Shown: positions 23,528 to 36,624, counted from the stretch's first letter. The stretch: DNA of 64,000 nucleotides from Acorus gramineus (GCA_030737835.1 JAUJYN010000015.1:3597324-3661323); one strand, 5' to 3'. The notes: generated from the sequence alone by a model not told the origin. Numbers and translations: made by a program.

Positions 23528-24967
23528 TTGCTTTACTTTGGTCAGATTGAAGTTGGTATGATCACCTTTCCGTTATCCCTGCTAATAATGGAGTTCTTGA
23601 GCTTCTTTGGCCTTCATCCCCTCCAGCTTGTCCCGAGCGCCTACCGTATTTTGATGGCGGTCACTGCCCTCAACCGTGCCTGTGGCCTCAGCCTCGGCCT
23701 GAATGTGGTGCAAAGCTTCTACATCTTGAAGCTCCTCAATGGAGGAGGCAAGATGTTTTATCTGATGCGTAGGTCGGCGTCACGGGAGCTGATAAAGGAT
23801 GCTCAAGAATTTGTCTATGATTTGCGATCCAGAATTTTTAAGATCCAAGGTGCATGGATGCCTGAGGGTTGTGCATACTGGATTCCACTTTATTGGAGGG
23901 ACTGACAATTGGAGTCAAGTCGGTCTTTCTTTTTGGCAGTGGTTGCTTTTCTCTTTCTTTTAAAGGTGATTTATTTATAACATTTTTTCTCTCTAGGCGA
24001 CTTGTCCCTCAATGCTTGCCCTCCATAAGAGAGCCTTCGCACGGGGGACATAAACCGTGCCTTAGGTTTTCGTGAGAGGAGCTGGAAAACCCTGCTGGGT
24101 GCCGCCCCTGTTGATCCTCAAGTTCCTCCTTCTTCGGCTTCTCGGCCGTCTTCAAGTTGGACAACTCACCAAGGCGCTCCTTCTGCTTCTCGGGGTGAGG
24201 CTTCAAGCTCCGCTTCTGATGGAGGAGCATTGTGGAGGTCGAACCGTCGTCGCAAAGTGGCAGTCAGGTTGGCCGTGCCCTATGACCGCCCGATTGAGAT
24301 CAGAGAGGAGGAAGAAGAGGAGGAAGAAGTTTTTCTCAACGGTGACCGTCCCGTGAATCATCAAGCTCCCCTTTCTCCCCTGAATCATCAAGCTCCCCTT
24401 TCTCCCCTGAATCATCAAGCTCCCCTTTCTGCGGACATTGGAGAACGAGTAGAAGAAGAGGAAGAAGTCCTTGGAGGTGAATCTCCCCTGCCAGAGGATC
24501 ACGCCGAGTTTGACCAGGGCTCCCCGATGGCTGTTGAAGAGCCAGGAGTGGCGGCACCAGCTCCTCCATCTCCGGTGCAGATACCCAGTCAAGTTCATGG
24601 TCCCAGCCCTCCTCAGTCTTTGGCTGACGCTTGCGTCAGAACTGACACTCCATTCATAGTGCCCCCTGCACTTCCTCGCAAGGCCAGCCTTGCGGTTTGG
24701 GAACGTGTCTTCACCATTCAGAAGGCGATTGAGAAATTGAGGCTTCTGATCAAAGAGGAGGAGGAGGACGAACGGCCTAAAGATTTCTACGTTGGCTTTT
24801 ACACCGGTTTTATTTTCGATCGTGATGGGGAACCCTTTCCTTCATCAAATCGGTTGGAAGAAATATATGACGCTTCTCTATTTGAGAGGCGTCATGGCCG
24901 CTATGCAAGGGACGCTCCGAGTACTTCTACTCGGTCGGCTCCTTTTGATCCTCGTCCTTGGCAGTGA
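23528..24967 (+). CDS. Antisense ORF region of the Tat-like element (putative gypsy-type transposon domain), fossil
   Basis: On the plus strand, opposite to the element's gag, the first part (23528-23905) reads ITFPLSLLIMEFLSFFGLHP, LQLVPSAYRILMAVTALNRA, then SFYILKLLNGGGKMFYLM. This resembles the plant 'putative gypsy type transposon' domain (Pfam Transposase_28). The second part (24230-24967) is rich in Glu and Pro and carries three copies of the nonapeptide NHQAPLSPL from a 27-bp tandem repeat near 24354-24432. The region is broken (about one or two breaks). The function of such antisense ORFs is not known. The domain name comes from recollection of the family, not a search. Confidence 0.6.
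24354..24432 (+). repeat. 27-bp tandem repeat, three copies, coding nonapeptide
   Basis: Three in-phase units contain AATCATCAAGCTCCCCTTTC. The period is a multiple of three, so the repeat keeps the antisense reading frame. Confidence 0.85.
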
Positions 24968-26427
24968 GAGGGCGTTATTGCGGGCTTTTCAATGTCTTTC
25001 TTCTTTCTTCTTTTCTTTTTTTTTATAACATATGGTGTTTATCAGGGCTGCGTCCCATGTTAATTTTACTTTTGTCATTGTATGATGAACGCTTTTGCCT
25101 TGCTTTCATGGTTTTATGATAACTGCCTTTGGTGACCTAACTTTATGAGGAAAATGATTCGTGTTTGCATAGATAAATGTTTTGTTCCACTGTATGTCTT
25201 CACTATTTGCACGCCACTTCCTGCTCTTTCTTCCTTTAGGTCGGGCTTTCGCTGGTCGGGAGCTTAGGTCGGGCATTGCCGGTTTGGAGCTGAGGTCGGG
25301 CACTTCTAGACGACCTTCTCTGATCGGGCTTCTCAGGTCGGGCGTTATTTATGACCGTTGATTTTTTTTTCCGCTTAGTGTAACGCCCCCGTACCCAAGA
25401 CTCCATTTTAAAGCTTGAATATGGTACATCACCCTGGAATTTCTCGATAAAACACGGGACACATATTTTTGAAAACATAAAAGATTTATTTACATCATAC
25501 TAGATGATAAACCATAACCATGATATAATCATAATTCATCCTAAACGCGGACGATTACACACGAATAGTTTGAACATAAACATCCGACTGTTTTTTCTGA
25601 AAGGGACTAAGGAAAACTATATGCCAAGGAAAGGCTTATTTGACCTCCTAAATGCAACGGAAGATAAACGCACAAGCTACGATCTCCACCACCAAGATCA
25701 ACGATCACCAGCGGCTACTCTTAAAAGATTGGGAGAAAGAGGGGTGAGCTACAACACGCTCAGTAAATAGAACTTTACGTCCCAATAATATAATATGTTT
25801 CCAAAATAACAATCTTGATAAAATATCACAGATTCAGTTGCGTATATAAGTTGATACATCAATAATCATAACTTAAATAAGAATAACATTTTTGATGCAT
25901 AATTTCGAATGATTCTTTCTCAAGCCATATGATGCATATGAATGCAATGCACACGCATACCCATATTTCATGGCACCTAGCCATAAGGATTTCGCTAAGG
26001 AAATCGTGTCACCTAGACGCATGTCACCTAGACGAGGTCACCTAGACTTGGGTCCATTCTGAACCATATTCACCTAGACTAGGCCACCTAGGCTGCGTCA
26101 CCTAGACGAATGCGATGCATGCATGATCAACATATATTTTCATTTCGATAAATGCATGCGACAGTTTCAAAATATTAACACTTTAGCACAATACGAAATA
26201 AGGCACTAGCCTATATAATATGACATGCTCGAGTTTATACAAAAGTAGCATTTCAAAGTCATTGATAAAATCCTTCAAAACTATATAGGAGACGAGACCT
26301 ACTCTCCTTAGGTCCAATGACACAGAATCAACCCTAGAAGGCCTAAAGCAATCTAGTCAGACCTGAAACGATGTGAATCGATCAAAATATGTACATACAG
26401 TACAGAACTTGATGGTACCTGTACATG

Positions 26428-26650
26428 CAGAAACCGGCGGCTCCCACAGGGACCGTCACTGACCAACCCGACGGCTCCCATTGGGGCCGTTACTAACAAA
26501 TCCGACGGCTCCCACAGGGGTCATTCGAAACATACCCGACGGCTCCCACAGGGGCCGTCCCGTGGCAGAAGCATGAAACCCTAATATATATATATATATA
26601 TGGGAGCTGTCCGAAACATATCTGATGGCTCCCATAGGGGCCCGTCTTGA
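26428..26650. repeat. GGCTCCCAYAGGGG array, five units
   Basis: Five imperfect units carry CGACGGCTCCCACAGGGG with spacers of about 12-60 bp. The last two are each followed by GGCAGAAGCATGAAACCCTA and a TA run, so a larger unit was duplicated. Confidence 0.75.
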
Positions 26651-26667
26651 GGCAGAAGCATGAAACC

Positions 26668-26670
<3 letters not shown>

Positions 26671-26736
<66 letters not shown>
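26671..26736. repeat. (TA)n microsatellite
   Basis: About 33 uninterrupted TA units. A shorter run lies at 26584-26601. Confidence 0.95.
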
Positions 26737-26742
<6 letters not shown>

Positions 26743-27240
26743 TAAAACATTCTACCATTGAAAACAAAACATGGTTTGTTTTAAAACAGTGTAAAAACAG
26801 TGAGAATCTCGTATTGAAATCAAATCATGCATTCGAGAAATCGATTTAAAACAAAACAAGGATTCATTTAAAACATCTTCGAAAAACCCTAGATCTATCA
26901 TAGGTACAAATACAAATATGGATCTACGTTCAAATCTTCAAAACTCATGAAAACGCATCACTGGTTTGGATCTATGCATATAAAGTTTAAAACAAGGCTT
27001 AAAGGATCAAAAATCATGATTCTACTTAAAACGAATAAACTTAAACATGATGTATGCTTAAACATATTCCTTTTTACATGAAAGGCTTATAAAACATTTA
27101 AAAATCTCATAGTACCCTAGCTATAACATCAGATCCAAAATTCATTTATATCATCTTAAAGATCATGCAAATCTAATAGGAAAACTCAAAAATATAATCA
27201 AACTTCGAGTATATACATGTAAGACCTAACACAATCATCA

Positions 27241-30044
27241 TGTTATGCCTGTGACATTTGGGGTCTTATTTTTCGATCGAGGTCGCTAAAATTTTGGCTT
27301 TTAAGCACCTGTGGGAGTTGGAGTGCTCTGATTAAAAATCTAACTGCATATTATGGGTCATGGTACTGTTTGGTCCTACCCATAAAAATTTCATCGAGTT
27401 CCGGTTACGTTTTAGGAAATTATGCAGTTCCGAATCGTATCCTGGTTTTGGTCGTTACTGGATTGTCAAAGGGTGTCTTGGACTAAGTCAAATGGAGACT
27501 TTGACCAGTCAAAGTTGACTTTGTCAATTCAATGGGTTTTGTTTGTTTCCTTGGTTGGGTTGACAAGGTCAACCCCCCCCACCACCCACTTTTTGGGCAT
27601 TAAACACCTATTGAGAGTGAGAACTCTCTCTCCCTCTCCCTCCACCATCTCTCTCTTTTCTCTCCCTCTTAGGCTTTCTTTAGTGAGTTTTAAAGAGAAA
27701 AAAAATCAGCAAGTGAAGGAGAAGAAGAAGCACAAAAGGGGGGTGCAAAGAAGATGATTAAGGTGTGTGTGTGTGCATTCATGTTGTTGTTGTTGTTGAT
27801 TCTCCTCTCCTTAGCTCCCTCTCATACCCCCCTTTGCACCCCTGTTTCCTGCCATGAAGGGCTTGAGGAGATGGTGGTAGTGGTGGTGGTGGTTGAGGTG
27901 GTCGTGGGTGTGTCGAGAACCCCGCATCTCCCCATTTCCCTCCCCCTGTTTTGGTAAGGCAGCTCTCTGTCTTTTAAAGATCTGAGTGAATCTAGTATTT
28001 AGAAGCATATTTTTAGGATTATGTCTTCTTATGATTTGATCATCTATGTGTCTAGATGTTATATATGAAATTTGGGGTCATTATGATATCTGTGTTGTAA
28101 GTTAGAACCTGTTTTGCATGGCCTGTCCAGATTCACGTAGGAATTGACCTGCTTCTGAAAATAATTTATTTCGGGCTTGTAGAGGCCAAATTAGGTTCTA
28201 ATGTATTCATGAATTATGATTCCAGCATATCAGAGAACGTGTATGATTTAATTCATAATTTTTGGATGTGTATTTGGTGCTGTGGAGATCAATTAGTAGG
28301 GCTGGTTGCAGCAGGTTTGGCAGTTTTGCTCGGTTGTGTGTCAAGGAGTTGTTTGCATGTGTCTTGTGTGATAATATGGAAGTATCAGGAGTTAGGGTAT
28401 TCATGAAGTATGCTTATATATGTGATAGGAGGTTCCATATTTTAATTATGGATCATTGGTTGTTTTTTGCAGATCTCGTAGACCGGACGCGCGGCGATCC
28501 AGGTATCAGTGAGTTGTTCGATCCAACCCTTCGAGAAGCGTTGGATGCACGTAGTCGTGCGTCGCGCATCCGTTGGGCACCCTGACTATACTACTTATTT
28601 AGATAAGTAGTATGGTCATGTCTAACCCATAATATGCTCGTATATTGTGTAGAACCCCCTATTTCTACCATATATTTGCCCATGTATCATATTCATGTGT
28701 GAATTATTATGTTTGCATGTGCCCTTCGTGCATGGGCATGCGTGATGTGTGTTAATATGAATGTGTAGAATATGCATGCCTTAGGTAGTCTCTATTTATA
28801 GTACTACCTCCCTATGTTAGTAATATCTAGCATGATTGAACCTTAGTTAATAACTGGGTGCATACTTAATATTCCCTGATCATAAGACTGGAGGACGTGG
28901 TATGGTTGTTGCACCCATCTTGTTGGGGCAAAGCTATGACCAGCTTCCGAAGAGGATGAGACTTTCCCTCTCTCTCGCCCTCCCTCTTTGCGGGAACTGA
29001 GTAAGTAGATGCGATTTCCTACTCGACTCAGGTTCGTTTGGGAATATTGGCATGCACCTGTTAGTGCGCGAGATCGTGCTTGACCCTTCCCTTTTAAGTT
29101 GGTGATATCCAACGCATTTTAGGGTATATGCTTGAATGCTAGTATGCTTGTATGAGGTATGCTTGTATGCTTGAATGCTTGTATGCATACATGAGGTATG
29201 CTTGTAGGCTTGTATGCATATTATTTAGCCCATGCATGATATATATATTGTTTATCCATATTAGGGAGTATCCCTATAATTATTTGATATGTCATCGTGC
29301 ATGTAGTTCATGTACAAAACTAAGATACAATTCTCCTGGATATATATGCGCATGTTAAAACTGATTAGGCCTATCTGAAATAGGCGTGGGTATGACCCGT
29401 TGTCGGGTTGTACCTTATTAGTTAGAGCGCTAGCGATGTAATTGCCCCCGTGCATCCGAGCGATGCACTCGTTTGGAATTCAGGAGAATTCATTATCTTA
29501 TCGGTTTTGTTAAGCCGATAGTTATGGCATTAAGCTAGGCCTACCCGTGCTAGGCGTGTGTATGAACCGCCTGTTGGGTTATGTGCCTTGGGCTTATTTC
29601 TGCATGAGAGCAGAGGTAACCCCTTGTGTCCAAGCAACGCACTCGTGTGGGAATCCAAGAGTATTCGTTATAGTCGATATGTGATTATCGAGCGTAGTTG
29701 ACTTTCCCATAGGGTTCGCTTTGCGAACGTGGGGTGCTTCCTCCCGACATCGTCGTGCGTCGAAACACCCCAGCGTCGAAGCTGTCCTGTTTGGGTGCCA
29801 CCACTTGTAGGTGCTACCGATGCGTATCGCGGTACACATCTGGCTGATGTACCGATCGTGGAAGGCCGACAGGTAGAGGCTACGCGGGAGAGGGCTACTG
29901 GATGATTTTGCGAGCGTGGAATCGTTCTCCCCTTCTTCGGATCCGCGTTGAAGCTACCCGACGTTAAAGCTGTCCTGACAGAGGGCTCCCACCTGTAGGT
30001 ACTACCGATGCGTTCGACAGATGTATTGATCATGGGAGTATACC
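27241..30044 (+). mobile_element. Giant-family LTR piece, left end present, right part replaced
   Basis: It begins TGTTATGCCTGTGACATTTGG, the left end of the giant LTR family in plus orientation. It has TTGAC boxes (27478-27575), the AT-rich middle cassette (27960-28490, shared with 15640-16200) and a GAATTC pair near 29476-29492. It runs to GGGAGTATACC, where another LTR start follows at once. In the sister copies this point (33002 and 39390) continues AGGTAGTGACTACC, so the junction is an insertion or recombination point. Confidence 0.75.
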
Positions 30045-33000
30045 TGTTATGCCTGTGTCATTTGGTGCCCTTATTTTTCAATCGGAATCGCTAAAATTTT
30101 GGGTTTTAGCCACCTACAGGAGTTGGAGAGCTCTGATTGAAAATTTGGCTACATAATTTTTCTCCTAGAAGTTATGCATTTCCGATTTGGTATTTGGATT
30201 TAATTTTGTTAAAATCCAAGATGAAAAGGTTTAAATATGATTTTATCATGAGATGCTCAGTTTTGAGTTAGCTTTCATACAAAAGTGGAATTAGATCAAC
30301 TAGATTCATGTAGTAAAAGTTATGGATATTTTTCCAAGTATACCCCGGGGATGAAAAATTCTGGCAGCAGCCCTGTTCAATGTTTAGCTCACATTTCGGA
30401 ATAGCTGGAGGGATTATTTGATCTTGGCATAAACATAAAAGTTGTAGATAATCTTCTTGGCTTTCCAAAGGATTTTGAATTGTGCAATTCGGAGCTATAT
30501 CGTGGAAGTTATGGCTGTTCGAGTGAAGCCTGTCCAGAAATTTCTGGTCAGGGACGATTTGGTCATTTGAATCCCTCTTTTGGCTATTTAATGGCCCCGA
30601 ATGTCTCTCTCGCCTAACACACTATCAACCAGCCCTTATTCTATGAAAATGAAGAAGATAAAGTGGAGGTGGTGTTGAAGTCCCCTCTTCTGATGTCATG
30701 ATATGTATGTTGTTTGAAGGGAGGTTCGGGGCGTCGATGGTGATAAAGGTGGAGCTGTGGCGTGTGGGCGTGCCGGAGCCGCGTATGGACCTCCCGCTCT
30801 CCGTGTTGGGTTCAGCCATGTCTTTTGTAGCTGATGGGGAGGAGTGGAAGCTCCATTGCTTTGTGTTGTTGTTGTGCATGCATGGAATTGAAGAGGATGA
30901 GGGAGAGAAGCCCATGTTCATGCGTTATGTGTTGTGTATGTGTGTACGCCACCCGTTTGTGAGTATGTGTGAGTGAACCTTGTATGCCTCTTCTTCTCTT
31001 CTTTCAAATGAGGTTCCTCATGCATCACTTGGCCTTGTCTTTATAGGCTAAAAGGGGCGTAGGGTTGGCACATTGGAGTGCTCGAGGGCGTGCTTGGTAT
31101 TGTCCGATGCATACAGAGCGCGTGGGAAGCGTGCACGGAGTGCTTGAGGGCGTGCTTGGCGTTGTCCGATGCATGCGGAGTGCGTGGGCAGCGTGCACGA
31201 GGTGCTCGAGGGCGTGCTTGGCGTTGTCCGATGCATGCGGAGTGCGTGGGCAGCGTGCACAAGGTGCTCGAGGGCGTGCTTGGCGTTCGCCGATGCGTGC
31301 AGAGTGCGTGGGCAGGGTGCACGAGGTGCTCGAGGGCGTGCTTGGCGTTCGCCGATGCGTGCGGAGTGCGTGGGCCGCGTGCACGTGGTGCTCGGGGGCG
31401 TGCTTGCAGTATTCGGACCCGTTCAGGGTGTGTTTCGGGGTATCGAGCACCTTGTTATAGCCCAATCCAAACCATTGGTCAATTTCGGGATTGGATGATT
31501 CTTGGCGGATTGGTATCATGCTTCGGATTCAATTGTTTTCGCCCTCTTGTGTTTCGCGAGCTGTGCGCTCGTTAGGTGAGTGGTTCGATCCAATCCCCCC
31601 CCCCTCGGGATGCGCTCAACGCGCGTAGTCGCGCGTCGCGCATCGATGGGGCCCCCTAGCTATACTACTTGTGTAGATAAGTAGTATGGCCATGCTTAAG
31701 CTATAATATGTAGATATCTTGCATGCTAGGCTTATATACATGTATTGTATTCATGTATGAATGATTGTGTTGCATGAGCCCCTCTAGTAAGGGCATGTAT
31801 TTTTGGTAATGTGTATGGATGTATAGAATATGACATGCCTTAGGTAGTATTGTAATACTACTCCCACTATATATATTGGAATATCTAGCATGATTAAGTC
31901 TTGGTTAATAACGGGAACCTGCCTAATATTCCCTTGCGATAAGACTCGAGGGCGTGGTGTAGTTGTTGCGCCCATGCTAATGGGGCAAAGCTATGACCAG
32001 CTTCATGAGATGATGATCTCTCTCGCCCTCTCCCTCTAAACAAACTGAGTAAGTAGATGCGATTTCCTACTCGACTCAGGTTCGTTTGGAATATTGGCAT
32101 GCACCTGTTAGTGCGCGAGATCGCGTTTGACCCTTTCTTTTAAGTTGGCGATATCCAACGCATGCTTAAGTTAGGCCTTGTGTGCTTATGTGATTAATGA
32201 CCATGTATGCATGTTGTATGATTTATTATGATGTAAATCCATGTTAGGGAGTGTCCATATAATTATTAGATGATTGTGCATATGGTTCATGCACATAGCT
32301 AGATATAATTCTCCTGGATATATTTATATGCGCATGTTAAAAACTGATAGGCCTATCTGAAATAGGCGTGGGTATGACCCGCTGTCAGGTTGTACCTTAT
32401 TAGTTAGAGCGCTAGCGATGTAATCGCCCCGTGCATCCGAGCGATGCACTCGTTTGGAATTCAGGAGAATTCATTATCTTATCGGTTTTGTTAAGCCGGT
32501 AGTGGGGCATTAGGCTAGGCCTACCCGTGCTAGGCGTGTATATGAACCGCCTGTTGGGTTATGTGCCTTGGGATTATTTCTGCGTGAGAGCAGAGGCAAC
32601 CCCCTTGTGTCCGAGCGACGCAACCGTGTGGGAGTACAATAGTGTTCGCTCTCATCGATATGTGATTATCGAGAGTAGTTGCTTTCCATGGGTTCACTTT
32701 GCGAACATGGAATGTTTACTCCCAATGTCATCCGTGTTGAAGAGGCCCGGGTTGTAGCTGTCCTGACAGAGGGCTCCCATCGGTAGGTACCACCGATGCA
32801 TTCGGGGGCGTACGAATGGTGGGAGTGTACCAGGTAGAGGCTACCCGGGAGAGGGCTAATGAATGATATTGCGAGCGTGGAATCGTTCTCCCCTTCGTTG
32901 GATCCGATGTAGGAACTTCCTGGCGTTGGAAAAGCTGTCCTGACAGAGGGCTCCCATCCGTAGGTACCACCGAGGAGTTCGAAAGCGTACTGATCGTGGG

Positions 33001-33876
33001 AGTATACCAGGTAGTGACTACCCGGGGAAAGGGCTACCTGTGGACCAAGGGTGTAAAGCAGTCTAGGTCTCTTCCAAAATTCCCAAGAGTCTCCCTTCGG
33101 GAGTGAGGGTGAGGATGAGGTGAAGACACGTCGCCGCGTGACCCATTCGTTGTTCGTCCGTTCCCATAGTTGTTGGGTCCGGTCTCGTATCGATGTTCAA
33201 AGACATCATTGGGAAGTTATTCCGATGTGGATGATCCAGTAGTGTTGTGTAGACCAGTAATCCCGGGTCTCCTCGACCAACGGTATGGTCTCTTCCCAAA
33301 AGTCCCAAGAGTCTCCCTCCGGGAGTGAGGGTGAGGGTGAGGTTGGTCGCGCCGCCGCGTGACCCTGTTATCCATGGGTTTCCACCCATGTTTTCCTTGA
33401 AAGGGAAGTGCTTATGTATTGAACTGTTGTATGGTGATTGGTTTTCAGCCACTCACTGAGCTTGTAGCTCACCCCTCACATTCTGTTTCTTTGAGGGGCA
33501 GTGTTGGGCGTGGAGCTGGAGCTTTCCTGTGGCGTGGTCTTATGGGCATGGAACGTTCTTCCAGCGGGTGGCGAGTGCGAGGCTGTCAGCAATCCTAGAG
33601 TCATTTTATGTATTGTAAATTGTGCATGTGGCACATGTTTTGTTTTATTTGGTCTAGACTTGGCTCTCACAGGACAGTGATTGTGTATTCGAGTCTGTAA
33701 TAATGTTTTTGGTTTACAGACATTGTTTATATTATGCTTCCGCTTTTCAGTCAGTTATCATTATCTTTGCTTTGCCACCTTGTGTGTTGTTGTTGGAGTC
33801 TTTATTGACCTCAGGTATTGATAGCTGATATTTCATTATTGCCACGTCTCGGGGACGGCCGCCCTGGGGCGTAACA
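30045..33876 (+). repeat. Left LTR of the Tekay/Del-like element
   Basis: 3.83 kb, TGTTATGCC to GCGTAACA. Its left 1.5 kb resembles the 57606 copy and carries the 62-bp tandem array. Its right 2.3 kb matches the right LTR with roughly one difference per 20 bases by eye over a 270-bp stretch. Confidence 0.85.
31075..31408 (+). repeat. 62-bp GC-rich tandem array, about 5.4 units
   Basis: Units start near 31075, 31137, 31199, 31261, 31323 and 31385. Each contains GAGGGCGTGCTTGG, CCGATGC and GAGTGCGTGGGC. The period is 62 bp. It occupies the cassette position that holds dispersed CpG-rich or AT-rich sequence in other LTR copies. ORFs across it on both strands are repetitive artefacts. Confidence 0.92.
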
Positions 33877-33881
33877 AAAGT

Positions 33882-33894
33882 TGGTATCAGAGCC
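33882..33894 (+). other. Primer binding site, initiator-Met tRNA type
   Basis: TGGTATCAGAGCC, complementary to the 3' end of plant initiator methionine tRNA, six bases after the LTR end. Confidence 0.9.
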
Positions 33895-36610
33895 TGGTCC
33901 TGTCAGAGCCTAAGTCTAGTCGTATAGATGATGAGTCGTAGGATTGTCATCTGAGTACTCTTGTTTTAGAAGTTATCTTAGGTTGCTGACATGCCTCCTC
34001 GCATCCGTTGACGTGGACGTGACCCCCCTGGACCCACCCTTAAGTTGTCGACTGGGTCGACTGGTTAGGGTCAGTTGTTGGATCCCTTGTTGTGGGATTA
34101 AGGCTTGGGTAGGAGATTCCAGCCCAGTAGTATGATAGTGATGAATCGGTCACAATTTCTAAGGTATGGATTGCGTCTCGAAAATGGAGCTTCTTTCCCG
34201 TACATCGGTATTGCTGGTAACCATGGAGTTCGCGTGCGGCGCTAGTTTCAAGTGTTGAGGATGTGGCGTATTGCTCATTAAGGGGTGATGTCTTCTTTCA
34301 GCCTTCCTACTCAAGATTAAGGGGCCTTGCGGGGTCATCGTTGAGACCCGGGCTAGGGTACTCCGTGTTCCTTGTTTGGTTGTCGGGATATCCTATATCA
34401 GGACCTCATGGTGCCCTCCCAAGGTTTCTTTTCCCAGTCAAGGAATACCTTTGAAGCATCAAATTGATGATGGATTTTTCCTCTCACTTGGAAGGTGCTG
34501 TAGTGAGTGGTGATGCATACGATCAGGATTGAGTGCGTCCTATTGCAGCTTGGTGGGCGATTGCTTGTGGACTGGGTTCCATAGTGGCATCTGGAGTCGC
34601 TTCGATATATCATTGTGCGTTGTAGCTGCCCGGTTGAGGCCAGAGCCCTGTGAGGTGCTCCCAGATACTATGCTTGTTGGTGCGCCCATATGGCAGAGAT
34701 AGCGGGCTTGGGAGGCTACCAGGTAGAGGCCACACCGAAAGAATGCTACTGGATGATGTCGAGAGCGTGGACTCCCTGTGATGAATCTGCCCATGGAGTG
34801 CAAGATGCTGGAGTTCCAATGGTTATAGTTGAGCGACCTATCTCTGGCGGCATGTGAAGCACAGTTGTGGATACTGTCGCGTTTTGCCCCACATTGGTCG
34901 CAAATGAGGAGACGCGATGCTAGCGTTCGTGATGGGACTCAACCGCCCTATCAGATAGATGACGTCGCATAGGCATTGTCGAGGTTCGACAACCCCTTAT
35001 TGCGTGTCTTGTGGATTAAGTGCGGTTGAGCGGCTTACCAAGCGTGTAAGTGTCATCATGAGCGCCAGCCATGCTCGAGGAGCAGAATCTGGACTTAATT
35101 GTTCGAGGTGTTGTTTTGATCTTCCCGTAAGGGTTGAAGATCAGGTACCCCTTGCTGTGAATTGATGATCTATTTGACCAGCTCTGGGAGCGAGTGTCTT
35201 CTGTTAGATCGATCTTCGCACAAGGGTATCACAAGTTGGAGATCCGAGAGTTGGACATCCTGTAGATGGCCTTTCGTGACCGTTTCAGGCACTACGAGTT
35301 TTAAGTACTGCTGTCGGGGTTGACGAATGCGCCGGATGCCTTCGTGGATCTCAAAAGTTTTATTGGGCCTCCGTGGACTACTTTGAGGTAGTCTTCATTG
35401 AGATTGCTAGTGGCGCGATGAAAAGGTGATATGGGTGACCTTGTTTCCCCAGGTTGGCATGCCCTCAGGCAAAGTTCAAGAATCATCATCGCGTTGGAAA
35501 GCGTCAGTCCATGGAGATTCCTCAGCGAACATGGGAGTGGGTTATCAGGGATTGTTGCGGAACTCGCTAAAGTCACATTCGGGTCGCGACGCCGTCTAGG
35601 TGATCATTGACCGACTGACTAAGTCTGCGCTTCCCTCCCTAATCCGACTGATTGAGTCTCTGGACGCCTTGACGTGGGTTTCCACCTTCGCAATTGTTCG
35701 TCTTCATGGCACTCCGATCGGCGCTATTTCAGGTTGAGACGCGAGGGTTACTTTGAGGTTGTGGCACAGCCTTGGCAGGCTTTGGCGCGAGCCTCCATCT
35801 AAGTACAGCGTTTCACCGCCGATGAATGGCCAAGCAAGAGGACGATTCTGACCTTGGAGGACATGCTAAGTGCCTGCGTGCTCGACTGAGGGCTAGTTGG
35901 ATGAGGCACCACCCATTTGTTGGGGTATGCCTGCAAGGCGACTGCCATTCGAGCATCCAGATGGATCTGAAAAAGGCACTCTACAGGCGCAGTTTTATAC
36001 CTCCCTTGTGTTGGGACGGTTGAGGAGCGCCAGTTGGAGAGGCCATAAGTTAGTTATTTGACCTTGCGGTGGCCAGGTTGGTTCGTGTGTGCATCTGCAC
36101 CTCCCAGAACCGACAGAAGGGCTACGCAGGTCATCGTCGCCAGCAGCTTACCTTCAGGTTTGGCGACCATGTTTTCTTGAAGATGTCCCAGTTTAAGGGC
36201 ATCCTCCGTTTCGACGTTCGGGGCAAGCTGAGTCGGCCCTTCATCGGACCGGTTCTCGTCTTTGAGTGGATTGGGGAGGTGGCTTGTCATGTAGCCTTTC
36301 CCCCACAGCTGGCTCATGCCCACGACGTCGTCCTTGTCTCATGGCCGAGGCGTTATGTCCAAGATCCTGCTCATGTCACTCCGTTCGACCGTCTCATTCT
36401 CGAGCTGGATTTGTCGTTCGTGGAGCAGTGGATCAAGGTCAGAGACCAGCATGAGAAGAGGCTCCACGCTAAGACCGTTCCCTTGATTGCAGTGTGTCGG
36501 TAGCGCCAGTCTGGTGCATAGACCACTTGGGAACAAAAGGTCTATGCATGATACTTGCTATATTCGGTCTTCCCTTTGGGTTTTCTTAAATTTCGAGGAC
36601 TAAATTTCCT

Positions 36611-36624
36611 AAGGGGGGGGGAGA
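36611..36624 (+). other. Polypurine tract of the Tekay/Del-like element
   Basis: A G-rich purine run lies two bases before the TGTTATGCC start of the right LTR, preceded by CGAGGACTAAATTTCCT as in many plant chromoviruses. Confidence 0.85.

Larger units (their letters stand above)
25379..27240 (-). mobile_element. LTR-like block of another Ty3/gypsy family, one end uncertain
   Basis: It begins TGTAACGCCCCCGTACCC, the complement of a typical GGGGGCGTTACA LTR end, directly after CTTAG in the Tat-like element. It holds AGAGGGGTGAGCTACAACAC, a motif type also present in the giant LTRs. The far end is taken as the base before the next LTR start at 27241 (CATCA), which is uncertain. Inside are CACCTAGAC repeats (25975-26110), a GACGGCTCCCACAGGGGCCGT array (about 26430-26645) and TA microsatellites. 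No coding sequence is seen. Confidence 0.5.

Noticed and set aside
25975-26110. CACCTAGAC repeats as a CRISPR-like array
   Set aside because: Short irregular repeats in a plant LTR-like block with no constant spacer length. CRISPR arrays are not expected in a nuclear plant genome.
31025-31575. Repetitive ORFs on both strands across the 62-bp array
   Set aside because: The period is not a multiple of three, so the frames shift unit by unit. The translations only reflect the tandem repeat.
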